Below, one piece after another: positions 1 to 11,558 of a DNA stretch of 64,000 nucleotides (positions within the stretch are counted from its first letter, which is position 1; every line of letters begins with the position of its first letter). Location of the stretch: the NCBI GenBank assembly GCA_014529385.2, contig CM043958.1, forward strand, positions 146,347,734-146,411,733. The letters are read 5' to 3'. The position numbers were made by a program, and so were the translations under genes. The DNA comes from Adiantum capillus-veneris (lineage: Eukaryota > Streptophyta > Polypodiopsida > Polypodiales > Pteridaceae). The notes below the pieces were generated by a model. That model was not told the origin of the DNA. It did no database searches and was given only the letters and a program-made list of their open reading frames with translations.

Positions 1-36
1 CCAGCTTGGAAGCTTCAGCACAGATGGGCATACCCA

Positions 37-1959
37 GTGATCTTTGAGGGAAAGGTGAGGGTAAAGTGTGAGTGCTGTGCTTATTCAAAACAGAAGACTC
101 CTTATGCAAAGAATGGGTCTTCTACACTCCAACTGCCAGCCTTGACTAAGCATAGCGAATCAAACGAGCATCAAGTCGCTATTTTCAAGTGGGCACAAAA
201 GGAGAAGAAGGTGTGCATCCCTCTTCCCGATTATGTGGCAGCCTTGGATGATAAGGAGAAAGTACGTGTCATTACAAGCCTACTTTGTTGTGAAGTCTAT
301 GGGACCTATGGATATGTTTGAGAAGCTTTGTCTTCATCAAATTGAACAAGGTCTACCCAACATGCCACTCCATGTAGATTATGGAACTTACCTAAATAGA
401 GCTGCTGGTTATGAATTTACACAAGCAATCCGGGATGTTCTATGGGTTGCTTTATGTAAAGACATACAAGCAAGCCCTTGGTATTCCCTAATGGTCGATG
501 ACAGTATAGATAGGGGGAAAGAGGGTCATCTCATTGTGTACGTTAGTTATTTGAAAGATGGGGGTAGGGGAGAGAATCATGTTACCTTTGTTAAGCTTAT
601 CAGGACAGATGATGGTGGAGCAGAAGCGAAGTATGATTCTCTCATTAAGCTAATGAAGGAGATGGGATTGTCTTTGCACAAACTCGTATCGCTTGCTACT
701 GATGGATGCTCTATCATTGTGGGTCATAGAAGTGGCCTTATTGCTAGAATGAGAGCAAATATTCCCCATCTTCTCCTTGTGCATTGTCTTGTGCATCGTG
801 AGAACCTTGCAGCAAGTGAAGCTGTAGACTCTTTTCCGAAACTTACAGATTTAGATAAACTTTGTAGAAGCATCTATACTTGGCTGCATGCATCAAGGAA
901 GCACATGGATGAATTGAAGCTTATTGAGGGTGCATTAAACTTGCAAGAGTTAGCCATGTTGCGCATACATTCAGTGAGGTGGTTGTCTCGTGGACAGGTG
1001 ATGGAACGCATGGTGAAAGTCATGCTAGCCTTACTTTTGGAGTTCAGAAAAGAGAAACCGAGCATATATGATGAGCTTGTCATTTATGCAAATCAAGTTT
1101 ACATACACTTACTAGCAGATTTGTGTTCAGAACTGACTATCTTGAGTTGCCAATTTCAATCAGACCTTGTGGATATTTCCAATATATCAGGGTTTGCTGA
1201 TGCAGTGTTACAAAACTTGAAGAAGAAGTTCTTGAGAGACTCTATTGGATGTGGGACTAGATACTTGAAGAAGTTTGTTTAGCAAACAAAAGGTGGCGAA
1301 ATTACTTTTGCTGATGCAGGTGGAGAAACACATGTTCACAGATTAAGTTTTACTAGGGTCGAGGGATGCAGCAGAGGCAGTACTTTTGAAGATTGTATGC
1401 TTCTAGGCAAAGAGCTGGCTGGCAAAATTGTGGAGAATTTGACAACTAGAATGCAAGAAGACATGCCGATCTTGGAGGCTTGCAAACTTTTTAGTCCAAA
1501 ACACTATCCAAGTGAGGAGTTGGTGCAAGAAGCATGTACAAAGAAGTGGTTGATGAAGATACTTAAGCAATATGGATGTTTGGTATCTGATGCAGATCAT
1601 TGCCTGGGAGAGCTAGACTCCTTTACAACAGTCTTATCTACCACTTCAAACACAAAACCTTTCGTGAATCATGGGAAGCATGCAAAGATGATGTCACTAT
1701 GCATGACTCCTTTCCAAACTTAATGAAGCTTTGGCAAATTCTCTCAATAGTTTCTGTAAACACAGCTCCTGCAGAACGCAGCTTCTCACTTCAGAACAAT
1801 ATCAAGTCATCCCATAGGACAAGCATGAGGACGACAACACTTCAGAACTACGTGTTCATTGGTTTGAATGGGCCCACAGCAACTTCAGATGTGCCTTGGG
1901 ATGATGTCTTCTCTTTATGGAGAAAGAAAAAGAATAGATCCATAAACCTTGCCGCATAG
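37..1959 (+). pseudogene. hAT-superfamily transposase (DUF4371/ZNF862-like), frameshifted
   Basis: Remnant of a cut-and-paste DNA transposase. An N-terminal zinc-finger-like segment (CECC followed by spaced His, nt ~60-180) is in frame 1. The RNase H-like core (233-1282) is in frame 2 and shows MVDDSIDRG, LATDGCSIIVGHRSG, VHCLVHRENLA and HSVRWLSRG, which match hAT landmarks. The C-terminal dimerisation region (1600-1959, frame 1) has NTAPAERSFSLQNNIKSSHR. Breaks: a frameshift near 265-300, a TAG at 1280-1282, and a second shift near 1600. Terminal inverted repeats were not located, so element limits are unknown. Family call is firm; function is lost. Confidence 0.85.
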
Positions 1960-2644
1960 ATGGCTGTCACATTGTTTTGGATTTGCTACATTAAGAAATT
2001 CCATGTATTTATGAAGCTTCTCTAGCTTCTCACACGATTTTTGGTATTTTGTATGTTGTTTTGCTTTCTATGGCTCTTGAGATCACTTGAAGCCATTCGT
2101 TTCCTCATTTGTAAAACATCAAGAAATTTAGTGCACTATTGATGTATACTTTGGTTGTTTCTCTCAATATTGAACGGAGATGATGGTGGGGCCATTTAGT
2201 AGGTGTCTCATGAGTCATGGATTAAATTCTACGATCTCATCATCTCTCATGCACATGGAGATTCGAGAATGGGAGCTCTTTATTTGTCAATTTGTTGAGT
2301 GCCGCCATCCATTTGAATAAATGATCTCTAACTGGTCTTAACCTTTATTTTATGCTCATCTTTTAGCTTTGTTTACTCAGGTTTGAATTTCAACAGCTTT
2401 CCTCTGCCATATTTCCAGATTGGTTCCACCAGTTTCAACGTTACTCATGGAGCAAATTTCACCTCAGCTGGTTTGGGGTTTTTTGATAGCAGTGCTACAC
2501 TGCTCAACATTTTGTGAGTATGGAACTCATTACTTGACTATGCTCATTACCAATAACCAGCTGTGATACTGGAAGTAGTTGTTATCTTGTGCTTTAACTC
2601 GTTCAGGAATTGCAGCCTTGAGGTCTTTGGAATTAAACTTTGTC
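1960..2644. other. Non-coding, nothing recognised
   Basis: AT-rich sequence after the hAT remnant. No convincing coding frame, LTR or RNA gene seen. It may include the 3' end of the hAT element. Confidence 0.5.
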
Positions 2645-3095
2645 AGGTATTCATTTTCATGTGGGTAATGTGCTAGCTTGAACATCATGAGCATGTGTGT
2701 GGATGCATATCAAAGTGAATCTAGTTTGCGATGTTTTGCATATGTACATATACAAGTCCTGGTACGCGTATGAGCACGTAGCCAAGGGAGTTGAGATAAC
2801 AAAGAATGGATATTTGTGGCATATGTGAGTGATGCAATTTGTGTGTTTGCAGAATGTCTTGACAGTGAAATTGCCATGCATACATTTTCATGTGGGTAAT
2901 GTGCTAGCTTGAACATTGTGTAACTGTGTGGATGCATATCAGAGTGAATCTAGTTTGCAATGTTTTGCAGATGTATATACAACTCCTAGTACGCGTTGGA
3001 GCAAGCAGCCAAGGGAGGTGAGATAACAAAGAATGGCTCTTTGACATATGTGCTTGATGAAGTTTGTGTGTTTGCAAAATGTCTTGACCTCCATG
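2645..3095 (+). repeat. Imperfect tandem duplication, two ~220-bp units
   Basis: Unit 1 (about 2645-2880) and unit 2 (about 2881-3095) share the same order of blocks: a TTTTCATGTGGGTAATGTG start, a GTGGATGCATATCA block, GAGATAACAAAGAATGG, and an AATGTCTTGAC end. They differ by scattered substitutions and small indels. The overlapping minus-strand frames in both units are byproducts of the repeat. Confidence 0.8.
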
Positions 3096-5087
3096 AATCA
3101 ACAATCGAAGCTCTTTTCTTAGTACAGCAATGTTTGTGGTAAAATTAAGTGCCTTCTCTCATGTTTCATTTATTTTGACTTGAAGTATTGGGGGTAAAGA
3201 AGCTTGTCAATTGTTGTAGGCTCTTGTAACCGTGTTGAACTCCACTTCTATTCTAGTGTACTTTAGTCTTTAAATGTTGGTTTACATGTTACCATTTTTT
3301 TTTCATAAAAATTCTTAGAAGGACAAGGAAAATGCTACCCTTCACGGCGAAGGGAAAAGTGCATGGTAGCCCTTCCTATGGGACGGGCACTCTTAAAATT
3401 TTCCCTTCCCTAGGATGGGTAAGGGTGCCGGTCCATTTCCAACCCTGATGGGCAAGCTTCTCAATTTTCTCTAATCAATTAAGTTGTTTAATTGCGAGAG
3501 CCAAGTATTTCATGTCCGAGGGCTGACTAGAGGCTATACCTAGAAGACCTTGTAGTTAAGCTACGATAAAAGGAATTTCTCATGAAATCATCGCCTGACT
3601 TATTTCCTTTTCTTTGACCCCCCAAAGTCTTTTCACATTGTTTCAATTTCGATGTGTGTGCTTATTTTGTATGCCTTGGGTTTTTTGCTTTTCAAGGAAA
3701 AGCGCCCACACTGGGAATCTCTAGGGCTCTAGTACCATAGGCGATACATGTGAGTGAAGTACCAAATCAAGCTGAGATTTCTCTTGCACCTTAAGATTTT
3801 ACATTCTGGCACTTTGATTTTTGTTTGTTCGTTTTCAGCATTTTAATTTTGTAACTTTGGAGGGTCATATAACATTGTTACCCTCCCCAGGCTCATCACA
3901 TTTGTAAACTCCCTTTATAACACTTAAGTTAAAGGTCGATAGGGACTAAGCCCACTAGAAAGCCCTAGTACATTTCACACAATGCTGCCTAAATCGGACT
4001 AAGAACCTAAGTAACCATTGACTATTAGAAATGGATTCCCCATGGTATTAAGAGAAGATCTCTAACGCCTATCTTGGTTAAACTAGCTTAGTCAGACTGC
4101 TTGATTTTTAAACCTAGACAAGTGATTATGACAAAAAATTACATTGAACTTAATGTTTTATACTAAGCAAATGTGTTGGATATTATGCTACCAATCATAG
4201 TTAAAGCAAACAAACATGGATGCAAAAAGATAAGGGGCAATGCTAATGGACAAGAAACACCTGTTTGTGTTGATGGCCGTGCTTGATTTGAAGTGTAAAC
4301 GAGAGAAAGATTCCATGAAGGTCCAATTCCTAACAACAGCAACACGTTCTTGTACACACGAGGAAACACAAAGAATACCTCTAGGAGGCACATCAGTGGG
4401 AAGAAAGAACTTTGCTAATCACTAAACTCTAAAACAGAAACACTCCTATCGTACTAATCCTACCTACCCTCCATCACTCGAGTGATGAGAATCAAAGGTG
4501 TTTTATGACAAAGGTTTCTGTTTTAGTGTACCGGATGTGAATGTGTAGGTCTGGGTCAATGTTTGACTTTTATTGTGCACACTCGTTTGCTAATTGCTCT
4601 TGCTCTTTACTATTTTTGTTTTATGTGAGTATAAGGCTTTATATATATACATTCCCTAAGATCGGAAAGCTGAAGGGTCAGGGAAAGAAGGGTAAGAGGG
4701 AAATAATTCAATAGGCTGATGTGAACGAAGACTTCCCCCCTTCCTTGGGTAGGTCATATTGTTTGAACTGTGCTCGTCACCCTTTGAAACCAATTGTTCC
4801 AGTTGGTAATAGGTGAGGATATTTGCCATTAGTTTTCTATTACCTCAGGCGCCTCATCGAGTTGCAAGGGTGGTAAGGTACTCTCCCAGGATCGAACTTG
4901 AAGGTGGTTCATCATGTGATTATTGAACACTAGGAGGTGTGGATTCCTTTGTAGCTTTATGGAGGTCCACTATTGTAGGTAGATGCTGTGGAGAATCTTT
5001 TACCTCTATGGATGCATTACATGAGGAGCTAGAAGCTTCATGGGACTCCCCCCTTCCTGAGCTAGGTGGAAGAAATTTTTCTTTCTT
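3096..5087. other. Non-coding, nothing recognised
   Basis: No protein domain, LTR end or primer site could be supported. This is where a 3' LTR of the minus-strand gypsy remnant should lie if it survived; no match to the blocks at 10836-12475 was seen by eye. Confidence 0.4.
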
Positions 5088-5750
5088 TGGTACCCAAACT
5101 AGCTCTGGAGCGGATGTGTAGCATTCTGTGATTTTTTTCTTTCCACTATCGTAATTTCATTTTGGAGCTACAGGATTGGGCACACATGGGTCAGGTGACA
5201 TGTAAGAACACAATCTACGTTTTGGAACCCAAATTTGATCATTTCCTTGATAGTAGCTTTGGGCTTCCAATAGTCATTTAGGAATCCAACGCCACGTTTC
5301 CTTACATTTCTTGGAGCGAGTGGGACATTTCTTACAAGGCGCAAAAAATGTGGGCTTCTGTTTTTTAGCATCAACCATGGTCACTAAAGAAGATTTAGGG
5401 ACCCACTTGTATGTTTTCTTTGTTATTTGAGGATGAGTCTTGTCAGAAGCTTTATGCATTGCTTCTAGCATATTTAAGGGTACGGGCATTTCATCCCCCT
5501 CAGGTGTTACCCAGGTCGTCCCCCTGTTTCCCCAAGTGTCTATGGTTGCTGCTAGGTGGACCCAAACCACATTGTCTGACTCGCTCATCCCAGGTAGTAC
5601 ATCCATATAAGGAGAATCTTTCCCAACATCAGTGTCCGCTTTACACGTGTAACAATATTGCAATGGGGCCGAGTGAACTGTGGTATCAGATCTATGATCA
5701 ATTATAAACCTGTTTCCTAGAGGATGTGCTCGACCAGCTGCAAGATTCAC
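5088..5750 (-). pseudogene. Post-protease region with repeated W-[VI]-P-K motifs
   Basis: Downstream of the protease, a 158-codon open stretch (5274-5750) and degraded sequence below it encode TYKWVPK (~5395-5412), TWRWIPK (~5276-5292), DQIWVPK (~5218-5235) and ELVWVPK (~5088-5106), over several frames. Cys pairs (CYTCK, CKKC) are also present. No known family is recognised. A related pattern follows the protease-like remnant at 61915-62260, suggesting a conserved but unnamed segment of these elements. Confidence 0.45.
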
Positions 5751-6393
5751 TCGAATGACAAATCTTGGAGCTGCAAGTAGACATGGTTTTTAGACCAGTC
5801 ATGCACCATTTTTGCTTCCCTCATGAAAGGACGTCCTAAGATCTCATCTCAGATGCCATAGTGTACTTGGAGAAATCCATAACAATGAAGGTAACTCTTA
5901 TTTTATGACCAAAGACCTTGATCTTGAGATCTTCTAGCATCCCAATAGGTTTAACAATAGACCCATTGGCCATCTTTACCACTATGGTTGTGGTCGCAAG
6001 TTGAGGTCTTCCCATATTTTTCCAGCAATTTTTAGTCACAATGCTAACCCCAGTGCCACCATCAAGGATTCGCTTCACAGTTAATCCCTTAGTAGCGATT
6101 GGTATGGTCGCATTGGATTCATCACCCTCAAAGTATTGTCCCAACTTGTTAACAGGTATTTCTACCACAAGGTTCTCATCTAAGTTGGGTTGTGGATCTA
6201 AGTGTTCCTCCTCTATTGGCATCTCCCCAGCTCCATCCATCTGCGCAAATTGTGGTAGCCCAAACTTTAGTTCTCCATTGAGGAAGGCTCGAAGTGCTAA
6301 GACTAGCTTAGGGTCTTTATATAGTTTGGACACGATGGTGGTTCTAACTTCTGAAGACATGAAATCCATCAATTTGCCAATTTTTAATGGCAC
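5746..6393 (-). pseudogene. Retropepsin-like aspartic protease of the gypsy remnant
   Basis: The 185-codon frame contains ILDGGTGVSIV, a variant of the catalytic D-[ST]-G with flanking hydrophobic residues. Then come MANGSIVKPIG and FIVMDFSKYTMA. After a frameshift near 5840 the flap-side signature EILGRPFM appears (~5820) and similarity ends near 5746. Such a protease would process the polyprotein inside virus-like particles. The Gly in place of Ser/Thr in the active-site triplet, plus the frameshift, makes activity unlikely. Confidence 0.75.
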
Positions 6394-7046
6394 CTTGTGG
6401 GCTTCAGTGCCTTCTCCATTTCTTCGATAGGATCAGGTAGTCCCTCTGTAAACATTCTTTCCATCAAGAAGTGAGTACGCCCAATTTCCCATGACTTTAA
6501 GTCACTTTCTTCTTGGATGACACTAGGTATGGCTAAGGGTCTATGGACTTGGCGAGCTTCTTGTTGTGTAGGGAACACGGTGTCTGTAACCTGGATCTGC
6601 CTAGGTGCTGGTTCTAGATCCCTTTGGGTATCTTCTACCAAACTCCTTAATTGCTTGACTCGCTTGATCACCTCTGTAGGGTTTGGATAAGTTCCTATCT
6701 TCTTCTTGGGTCCTGGCCATTGTGGCTCATGAAGATCTTCTTTGTTGGTTTCTATCATAGTGGTCGTTTTGGTCTCCATGGTTTCACCTGAATCAGAATC
6801 CTCTTAAGCGTCGTTCATATATACGGGGTCGTCAACAGTACCTATGTTGGTCTTTGAACTGGGGTCTAACTTCACTACTTTTTGCAATCTCTTCCTTCGT
6901 GTTTTCTTCTTTTTTTGAGATTGGGCACTTGATGCCGTGTCTCTTTCCTCAAAAATATAATTTTGTTTTTGGAGCATCGATCGTGTGAGTACATTTACTG
7001 GTACCATAGGTGTACTTTGTGATGGCTCCTTGGTAACCTCAATCAA
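6384..7046 (-). pseudogene. Charged linker between Gag zinc knuckles and protease
   Basis: Two minus-strand open stretches (6384-6779 and 6804-7046) in the same phase, separated by a stop near 6800. Content is Lys/Glu/Thr-rich with a basic patch KKKKTRRKR. No domain recognised. Assigned to the gypsy remnant by position between zinc knuckles and protease and by strand. Confidence 0.5.
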
Positions 7047-7790
7047 GTGTAATGGCGTGTCTTTGGTGTATTTTGATTATTTGGACATTGGGCAATCAAA
7101 TGATCTCTGCCACGTCGATTACACATGAGTATCGGCATTGTAGACATGCTCGCTTGATTGGTTTGCATTATTGTGGCATTCTTCTGTAGCCTAATAGGAT
7201 ACTCGGCCACACGATGTGGACCTCCACACTCATAGCATTGAAGAGGTGGTCTCTTAGCAGTGTAATTCATATTTTGGGCTCTTGCCGCAAGAGCAGCTAC
7301 TTGATAGACAGGTTTGAGTTGTCCCCAATAGTCCTCCATGTAGTCTTGTGGACTTTCTTCAAGCACATATATCCCATAGGCAATATTAGGATCTATATCT
7401 TCCTCACAGCCTTCCAAAGAAGCAATAGATGACTCACAACCCACTTGATTCATAGAAGTGATTCTCGAATGTGGTGGTTGCTGTCCTAGCACTGGAGGTG
7501 GTAAGGGTGTTGTTTGAACAACATTTTGGGCCCTAGGGACCATGTGTTGTGACGTTTGTTCAAGAGGTGGGGCCGACATGAATGCAGGGCACTCGAGGTG
7601 TGTCTGTCCATGCTAAGGTTGGTCTATTGGCCATCCCGCACTTAAATACTATGCAATCCTTAGCTTGATGACCATACCTCCCACAGGCATTGCAGTTCCC
7701 ATTGAGTTTTACTCTAAAAGTAGGGCATTCACTGGTACTATGTGGTCCATAACATACTGCACACCATTGTTTCTCCCTTCTTGCATACAT
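7043..7790 (-). pseudogene. Gag zinc-knuckle region
   Basis: Two overlapping minus-strand frames carry several CCHC-like knuckles: CNACGRYGHQAKDC (typical C-X2-C-X4-H-X4-C), a preceding CAVCYGPHSTSEC, and degraded versions CYECGGPHRVAEYP and CNRRGRDHLIAQC. These bind RNA in retroelement nucleocapsids. The first is in phase with the Gag core and separated from it by a single in-frame TAA at about 7800; the others are shifted. Four knuckle-like units is more than the usual one or two. Confidence 0.75.
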
Positions 7791-7799
7791 ATGATTGTT

Positions 7800-9110
7800 T
7801 TACGAAGCACGATTGTCTCTAAGACCCTCTTGAATACCCTTGGTGAGATCTGCTAAAGTCATCTCAGATATCTTTGGCTCCTTAGCAATAGGCTTTAGGG
7901 TCATTGACTGATGCCTCGATGCTTGCGAGCTAATAGATTTAGGCTCAACAGACACTCTTTCTCCTTGAATCATTAAATTATCCTCCAATTGGATCGCATT
8001 GGTGGTGACTGCTTCCCAAGTGGTGATACCTCTAATGACTAGGCCATTGTAGATATCCTCATGTCGTAATCCCCTAATGAATCTATCAAGCAATTGATTA
8101 TTATTGAAGTGCTCATTTGGATTACAACGAGAATTCAAATGCTTCAAGCGACTAGTAAAGTCTCTCACCGACTCTCCTTCCTCTCGTTGGGCTTTCTCAA
8201 GTTGAGAAGCTACACCCCAAAGCACTCCCTCTCGTATGTATTCTATCAAGAACAGTCTCCTAAGAGTAGGGTAAATCTTTTTTTCTTCCACCCTTAGGGT
8301 TCTATACCAATCTCCTGCCTTCCCACTTAAGGTTAGACTTAAAGCATTACTCTTATGCAGGTCATTGTGTTCTCCTAGAGAATCACATATTTGTTCAAAC
8401 ACTTTGATATGCTTTCTCACATCCCCGTCGCCACTAAATTTTTGTGTGAGCTTGGCTATTTGTACTGCCTTACTTCTAGGTTCTCTATCATGCATGTTAT
8501 GCATATTCTCAGCAATAGATCGACCAATAACTTGAGCAAATGTTGCTAAGTCACCTAAGTGAGCAGGCACCGTGCGTGAAGGTGCTCCAAAGACTACATG
8601 TGGAGTAGGTATTGGCATTGGGCTTGGCGCATAGGAAGCCCTTGGGTTCCACGTTGGGTACGATTTTGTGCCATATGGTGGCCCAAAGTTCATATGTGTG
8701 GCCCTAGGCATAGCAAACGTCGGATGTGACATGCTAATGCTAGCCGGTATAGTCCCATGGAAATAAGAACTTGGGTGTTGTGGTTGTGGAGCATAGGTTG
8801 TTGAAACAATGGGAGGGGTAGGGACTACATGAGTACGAGGACCCATGTGTGTATACGATTGGTACACATTTGTAGGTACTATTGCAGGCATTGAGCTACC
8901 ATGTAGCGGTGCTTTACTAACAAATAAGGTCCATGGCGTGTTTCTTTGCATGCCCATAATCGGGGTAGGCATGGTAGCCGTGGTGTCATCAAGGGAGAGA
9001 TGAGCTAGACTTGGAAAGGTAAAGCTATCACTTGTGGGCTCAGATTGCATTGAGACCCTTGACAAAACAATATATGGAGGATCCATCGGACTTACTGAGG
9101 GAGTCTCCAT
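7800..9110 (-). pseudogene. Gag core (Retrotrans_gag type)
   Basis: A 436-codon frame. The first ~200 residues are Pro/Ser/Thr/Met-rich with no domain. Residues ~215-400 match a Retrotrans_gag fold: KFSGDGDVRKHIKVFEQIC, SLTLSGKAGDWYRTL, then EGESVRDFTSRLKHLNSRC and LLDRFIRGLRHEDIYNGL. Gag forms the particle that packages element RNA. It is open throughout but ends at a TAA before the zinc knuckle, so the full Gag is broken. Confidence 0.8.
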
Positions 9111-9204
9111 TTGCGATAAGGTTGGTTGTTTAGCCTACCCTGTATCCAAGAATCTCATGAGACCCATTGAAGGCATGTGGATCCCCTTGTTCTGTCTCTT
9201 TAGC

Positions 9205-10083
9205 TCAATGGATGACCTCACAAACTCTTTGTTGTTGATCCTCCACACTAGTAGCACCCATTGTGGATTGTAGGACATCTAACCAACCCACATGATACGT
9301 GTGACCAGTGTATAGGTCAGTTAGAGTTTCCGTTTGTAGTTCGTACTCCCAGTTCTCATTTAGGAACGCTCCATCTAAGCTTGAGGTGCTAGGGGTGTCC
9401 TTCGAACTAGATGCAATGTGGCTCTCTATGGGTTGACCCTTAATCGTCATTAATTCAAGAGCACTTGATTGCTCTCCTAGCAAGGATATTGACATAGGAG
9501 CTTTTGATTTTAACTCTCTTCATTGCTCCACCTTGTGTAAGCTCTCGATTTTCTTTTCCCTCGCTGCAATGATATATCGCTCAACTTCTTGTACTTCGGC
9601 AAGGCTTCTACCATCAGCTAATATAACCTCGGAGAGGCATAGCTCTGAAGAGTCAGGGGGTGCAGTGAATGGAGTATTCGCGTACACACTCTCTAAGAGC
9701 ATAGGGTCTATGTTGGTCATGAATGGCAAATTTACTTCCCCACCCCCCTCATTTACATCGTTAGCTCCATGTTCAGAGCGAGTGGCTCTACTAAAGGTTT
9801 CCTTCAAGCGGCTAAGCATGCTCGGCCCCGACCGCGGGCCCATGGCATGCATGTCTTGGCTTGAGTTATCGAAATTAGGCATTGGAAAACCCTCCATGAC
9901 GCCGTAGTCAGAGGAAGAGTCACTAGCCGCTATGTTTGGGTCTTGGTTTGTACTACCTTGGGTCCCCGCCGAGGGCCCGGAACCTAAGGTAGGTGGATAT
10001 TGAGAACTCGCTAAGTCGAAATGCTCTCTAGTTGCTCGGCCTCTAGCACACAACCAGAGTGCAAATGCATGTGCCTTTGGCAC
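9205..10083 (-). pseudogene. N-terminal Gag extension, one in-frame stop
   Basis: Two stretches (9520-10083 and 9205-9495) lie in one phase and are separated only by a TGA near 9520. The sequence is acidic and low-complexity with no domain I recognise; a Glu/Arg-rich helix (AEVQEVERYIIAAREKKI) precedes the stop. It sits between the primer site and the Gag core, so it is probably the N-terminus of the polyprotein, offset from the core by a frameshift near 9150. Its identity rests on position only. Confidence 0.45.
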
Positions 10084-10818
10084 CCTACAAGCATCGACGA
10101 ATAACCTCGAAGGTTAACCACTTACTTTTTTAGGCGTTCGTTTTCACTCGTTTTTTGATGTTTTTAAATTTTTTTTAATGATCGTTTTTTTTTTAATTAA
10201 AGTGTGTGATAGCTCAAAATGAGTGTATCACTCAGAGGGTTGCGGTGTGTTTTACAGCACAACGTTCGGTCAACTAAAGCTCCGTTGGTCCTCAAAAAGG
10301 TCAATTTTTAGCTACGTGCGAGGCTAAAATATGTAATTTTAAAGGGCGACTGAGGCCTGAGCCTGAGCATGATCTTGGGCTTGGGTCTGTGCTTGGGTCT
10401 GAGAGATATTCACAATCCCGATCCTACCTATAAATTTTTATTTTTATTTTTTTTATTTTTATTTTAGGACAAGGCGTCATGGCCGCGATGTGCACACGAG
10501 CACACACACACCAAACCTACCTACTTACCACTAATACAGCTACTGCTACACACTAGCACACTACTACAGCAACTCACTAGCTAAAAGAACAACTTATTGT
10601 ACTTTACACAAAACTAACATTATGGTCTACAACCTTAATACTAACACCTTATCACATAGAAAACACAGTACCTTTTAATTCCTTATTAACAAAATAATAC
10701 ACAACAACAAAACAAACTCCTCAAAACACACACCTTCCTTCTCTACCTTTCCTACAATTGAAATTGCACCACAAAGAAGCACAGAGTTCCATTCAAGCTT
10801 ATTGTATGGTATTTCCTT
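10084..10818 (-). other. Leader of the gypsy remnant (non-coding)
   Basis: Between the primer site and the first Gag-like frame. AT-rich, with poly-T tracts at ~10140-10200 and ~10430-10470. No coding content supported. Confidence 0.4.
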
Positions 10819-10831
10819 GGTAGCGGCGCCA
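10819..10831 (-). promoter_or_regulatory. Primer-binding site, tRNA-Asp type
   Basis: Read on the minus strand this is TGGCGCCGCTACC, complementary to the 3' end of plant tRNA-Asp except for two positions. Orientation and position upstream of the minus-strand gag agree with a gypsy primer site. Confidence 0.6.
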
Positions 10832-10835
10832 AAAA

Positions 10836-11063
10836 TGTGCTCGTCCATCGCACGTGTCAATGCAAGGGACTTGCCGATACACTGTGTGCGAGCCAAGCAC
10901 GCAACTAGCCTAAACTAGTAAGCTCAAAGATGGCGATGGTGTGTCACTCATCGCTCTACGCTTGTTGTCGTGGAGGATTCCTCGCCGCGAAGAAGAAGGA
11001 GCCACCGTTGCATCACTCTCAACCGCTTCGCCGAGGCTGTGCCATCGTCGCAATGCTCGATCG

Positions 11064-11144
<81 letters not shown>

Positions 11145-11446
11145 ACACACACACACACAAGGAGATGATGAAGAAGAAGATGGAGATGGAGCAAGAGCAC
11201 TCTTCAATTGCACAAAAGAGAGAATGAGTGAATTTTAGGTTTATGTGACTTTTATATGAGCTCGCCCCATTCACACTTGGGCACCCATACTTAGCCAACT
11301 AACCCTTGAATGTTCCTGTTAGAGTACACCTCTCATCGGTGATCACTCTTACCCTTTTCCTATTGGACCGACAAGCCCGATCCCTGACTCTACCAAATAA
11401 ATAATACGGCGTCTGTCGTAGGTGACAGGAATGTGCGTGAGGGTTA
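10836..11446 (-). repeat. Putative 5' LTR of the gypsy remnant
   Basis: On the minus strand it would start TGTTAACCC (11446) and end GAGCACA (10836), four bases before the primer site. It has a TATA-like CATATAAAAG near 11246-11256. The minus-strand GA tract at 11066-11140 would lie in R/U5. The partner LTR was not found, so the upstream limit is a guess from TG...CA ends. Confidence 0.4.
11066..11159. repeat. Microsatellite (CT)n followed by (AC)n
   Basis: An uninterrupted CT dinucleotide run of about 75 bp (11066-11140) followed by a short AC run to about 11159. The long frames across it in five readings are artefacts. Confidence 0.97.
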
Positions 11447-11540
11447 ACACCGACCCAAAGTTAAATAACAAGACTCTGGTGAACCAAAGTAACTTTCACC
11501 TCGTAGGACTAGTCTAAGGTCATCTACCTAGGGCTCTCAT

Positions 11541-11557
11541 CCTCGGCAACGGTGCCA
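11541..11557 (-). promoter_or_regulatory. Second tRNA-Asp-type primer-binding site
   Basis: Minus-strand reading TGGCACCGTTGCCGAGG matches the complement of tRNA-Asp's 3' end with about two mismatches. It abuts the LTR-like block 11559-12475. It shows that a second gypsy element of the same primer class lies just upstream of the first. Confidence 0.6.
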
Positions 11558-11558
11558 A

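Larger units (their letters stand above)
5088..10083 (-). mobile_element. Ty3/gypsy-like remnant: gag and protease, no reverse transcriptase
   Basis: Minus-strand order is N-terminal Gag extension, Gag core, zinc knuckles, linker, aspartic protease, then a region with repeated W-V-P-K motifs. No RT, RNase H or integrase is found downstream, so this is either a non-autonomous gag-protease element or a deletion. A tRNA-Asp-type primer site lies upstream at 10819-10831, in the correct orientation. The frame is interrupted many times (stops at ~9520 and ~7800, shifts near 7570, 7045, 6390 and 5840), so the copy is old. Confidence 0.75.

Noticed and set aside
4939-5121. 60-codon plus-strand frame near the end of the gypsy remnant
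   Set aside because: Antisense to the W-V-P-K region; low-complexity with no domain.
5411-6430. Plus-strand frames at 5411-5707 and 6041-6430
   Set aside because: Antisense shadows of the minus-strand protease and linker region, with no domain of their own.
10910-11298. Six overlapping frames with long Arg-Glu or Leu-Ser runs
   Set aside because: They are translations of the CT/GA microsatellite.
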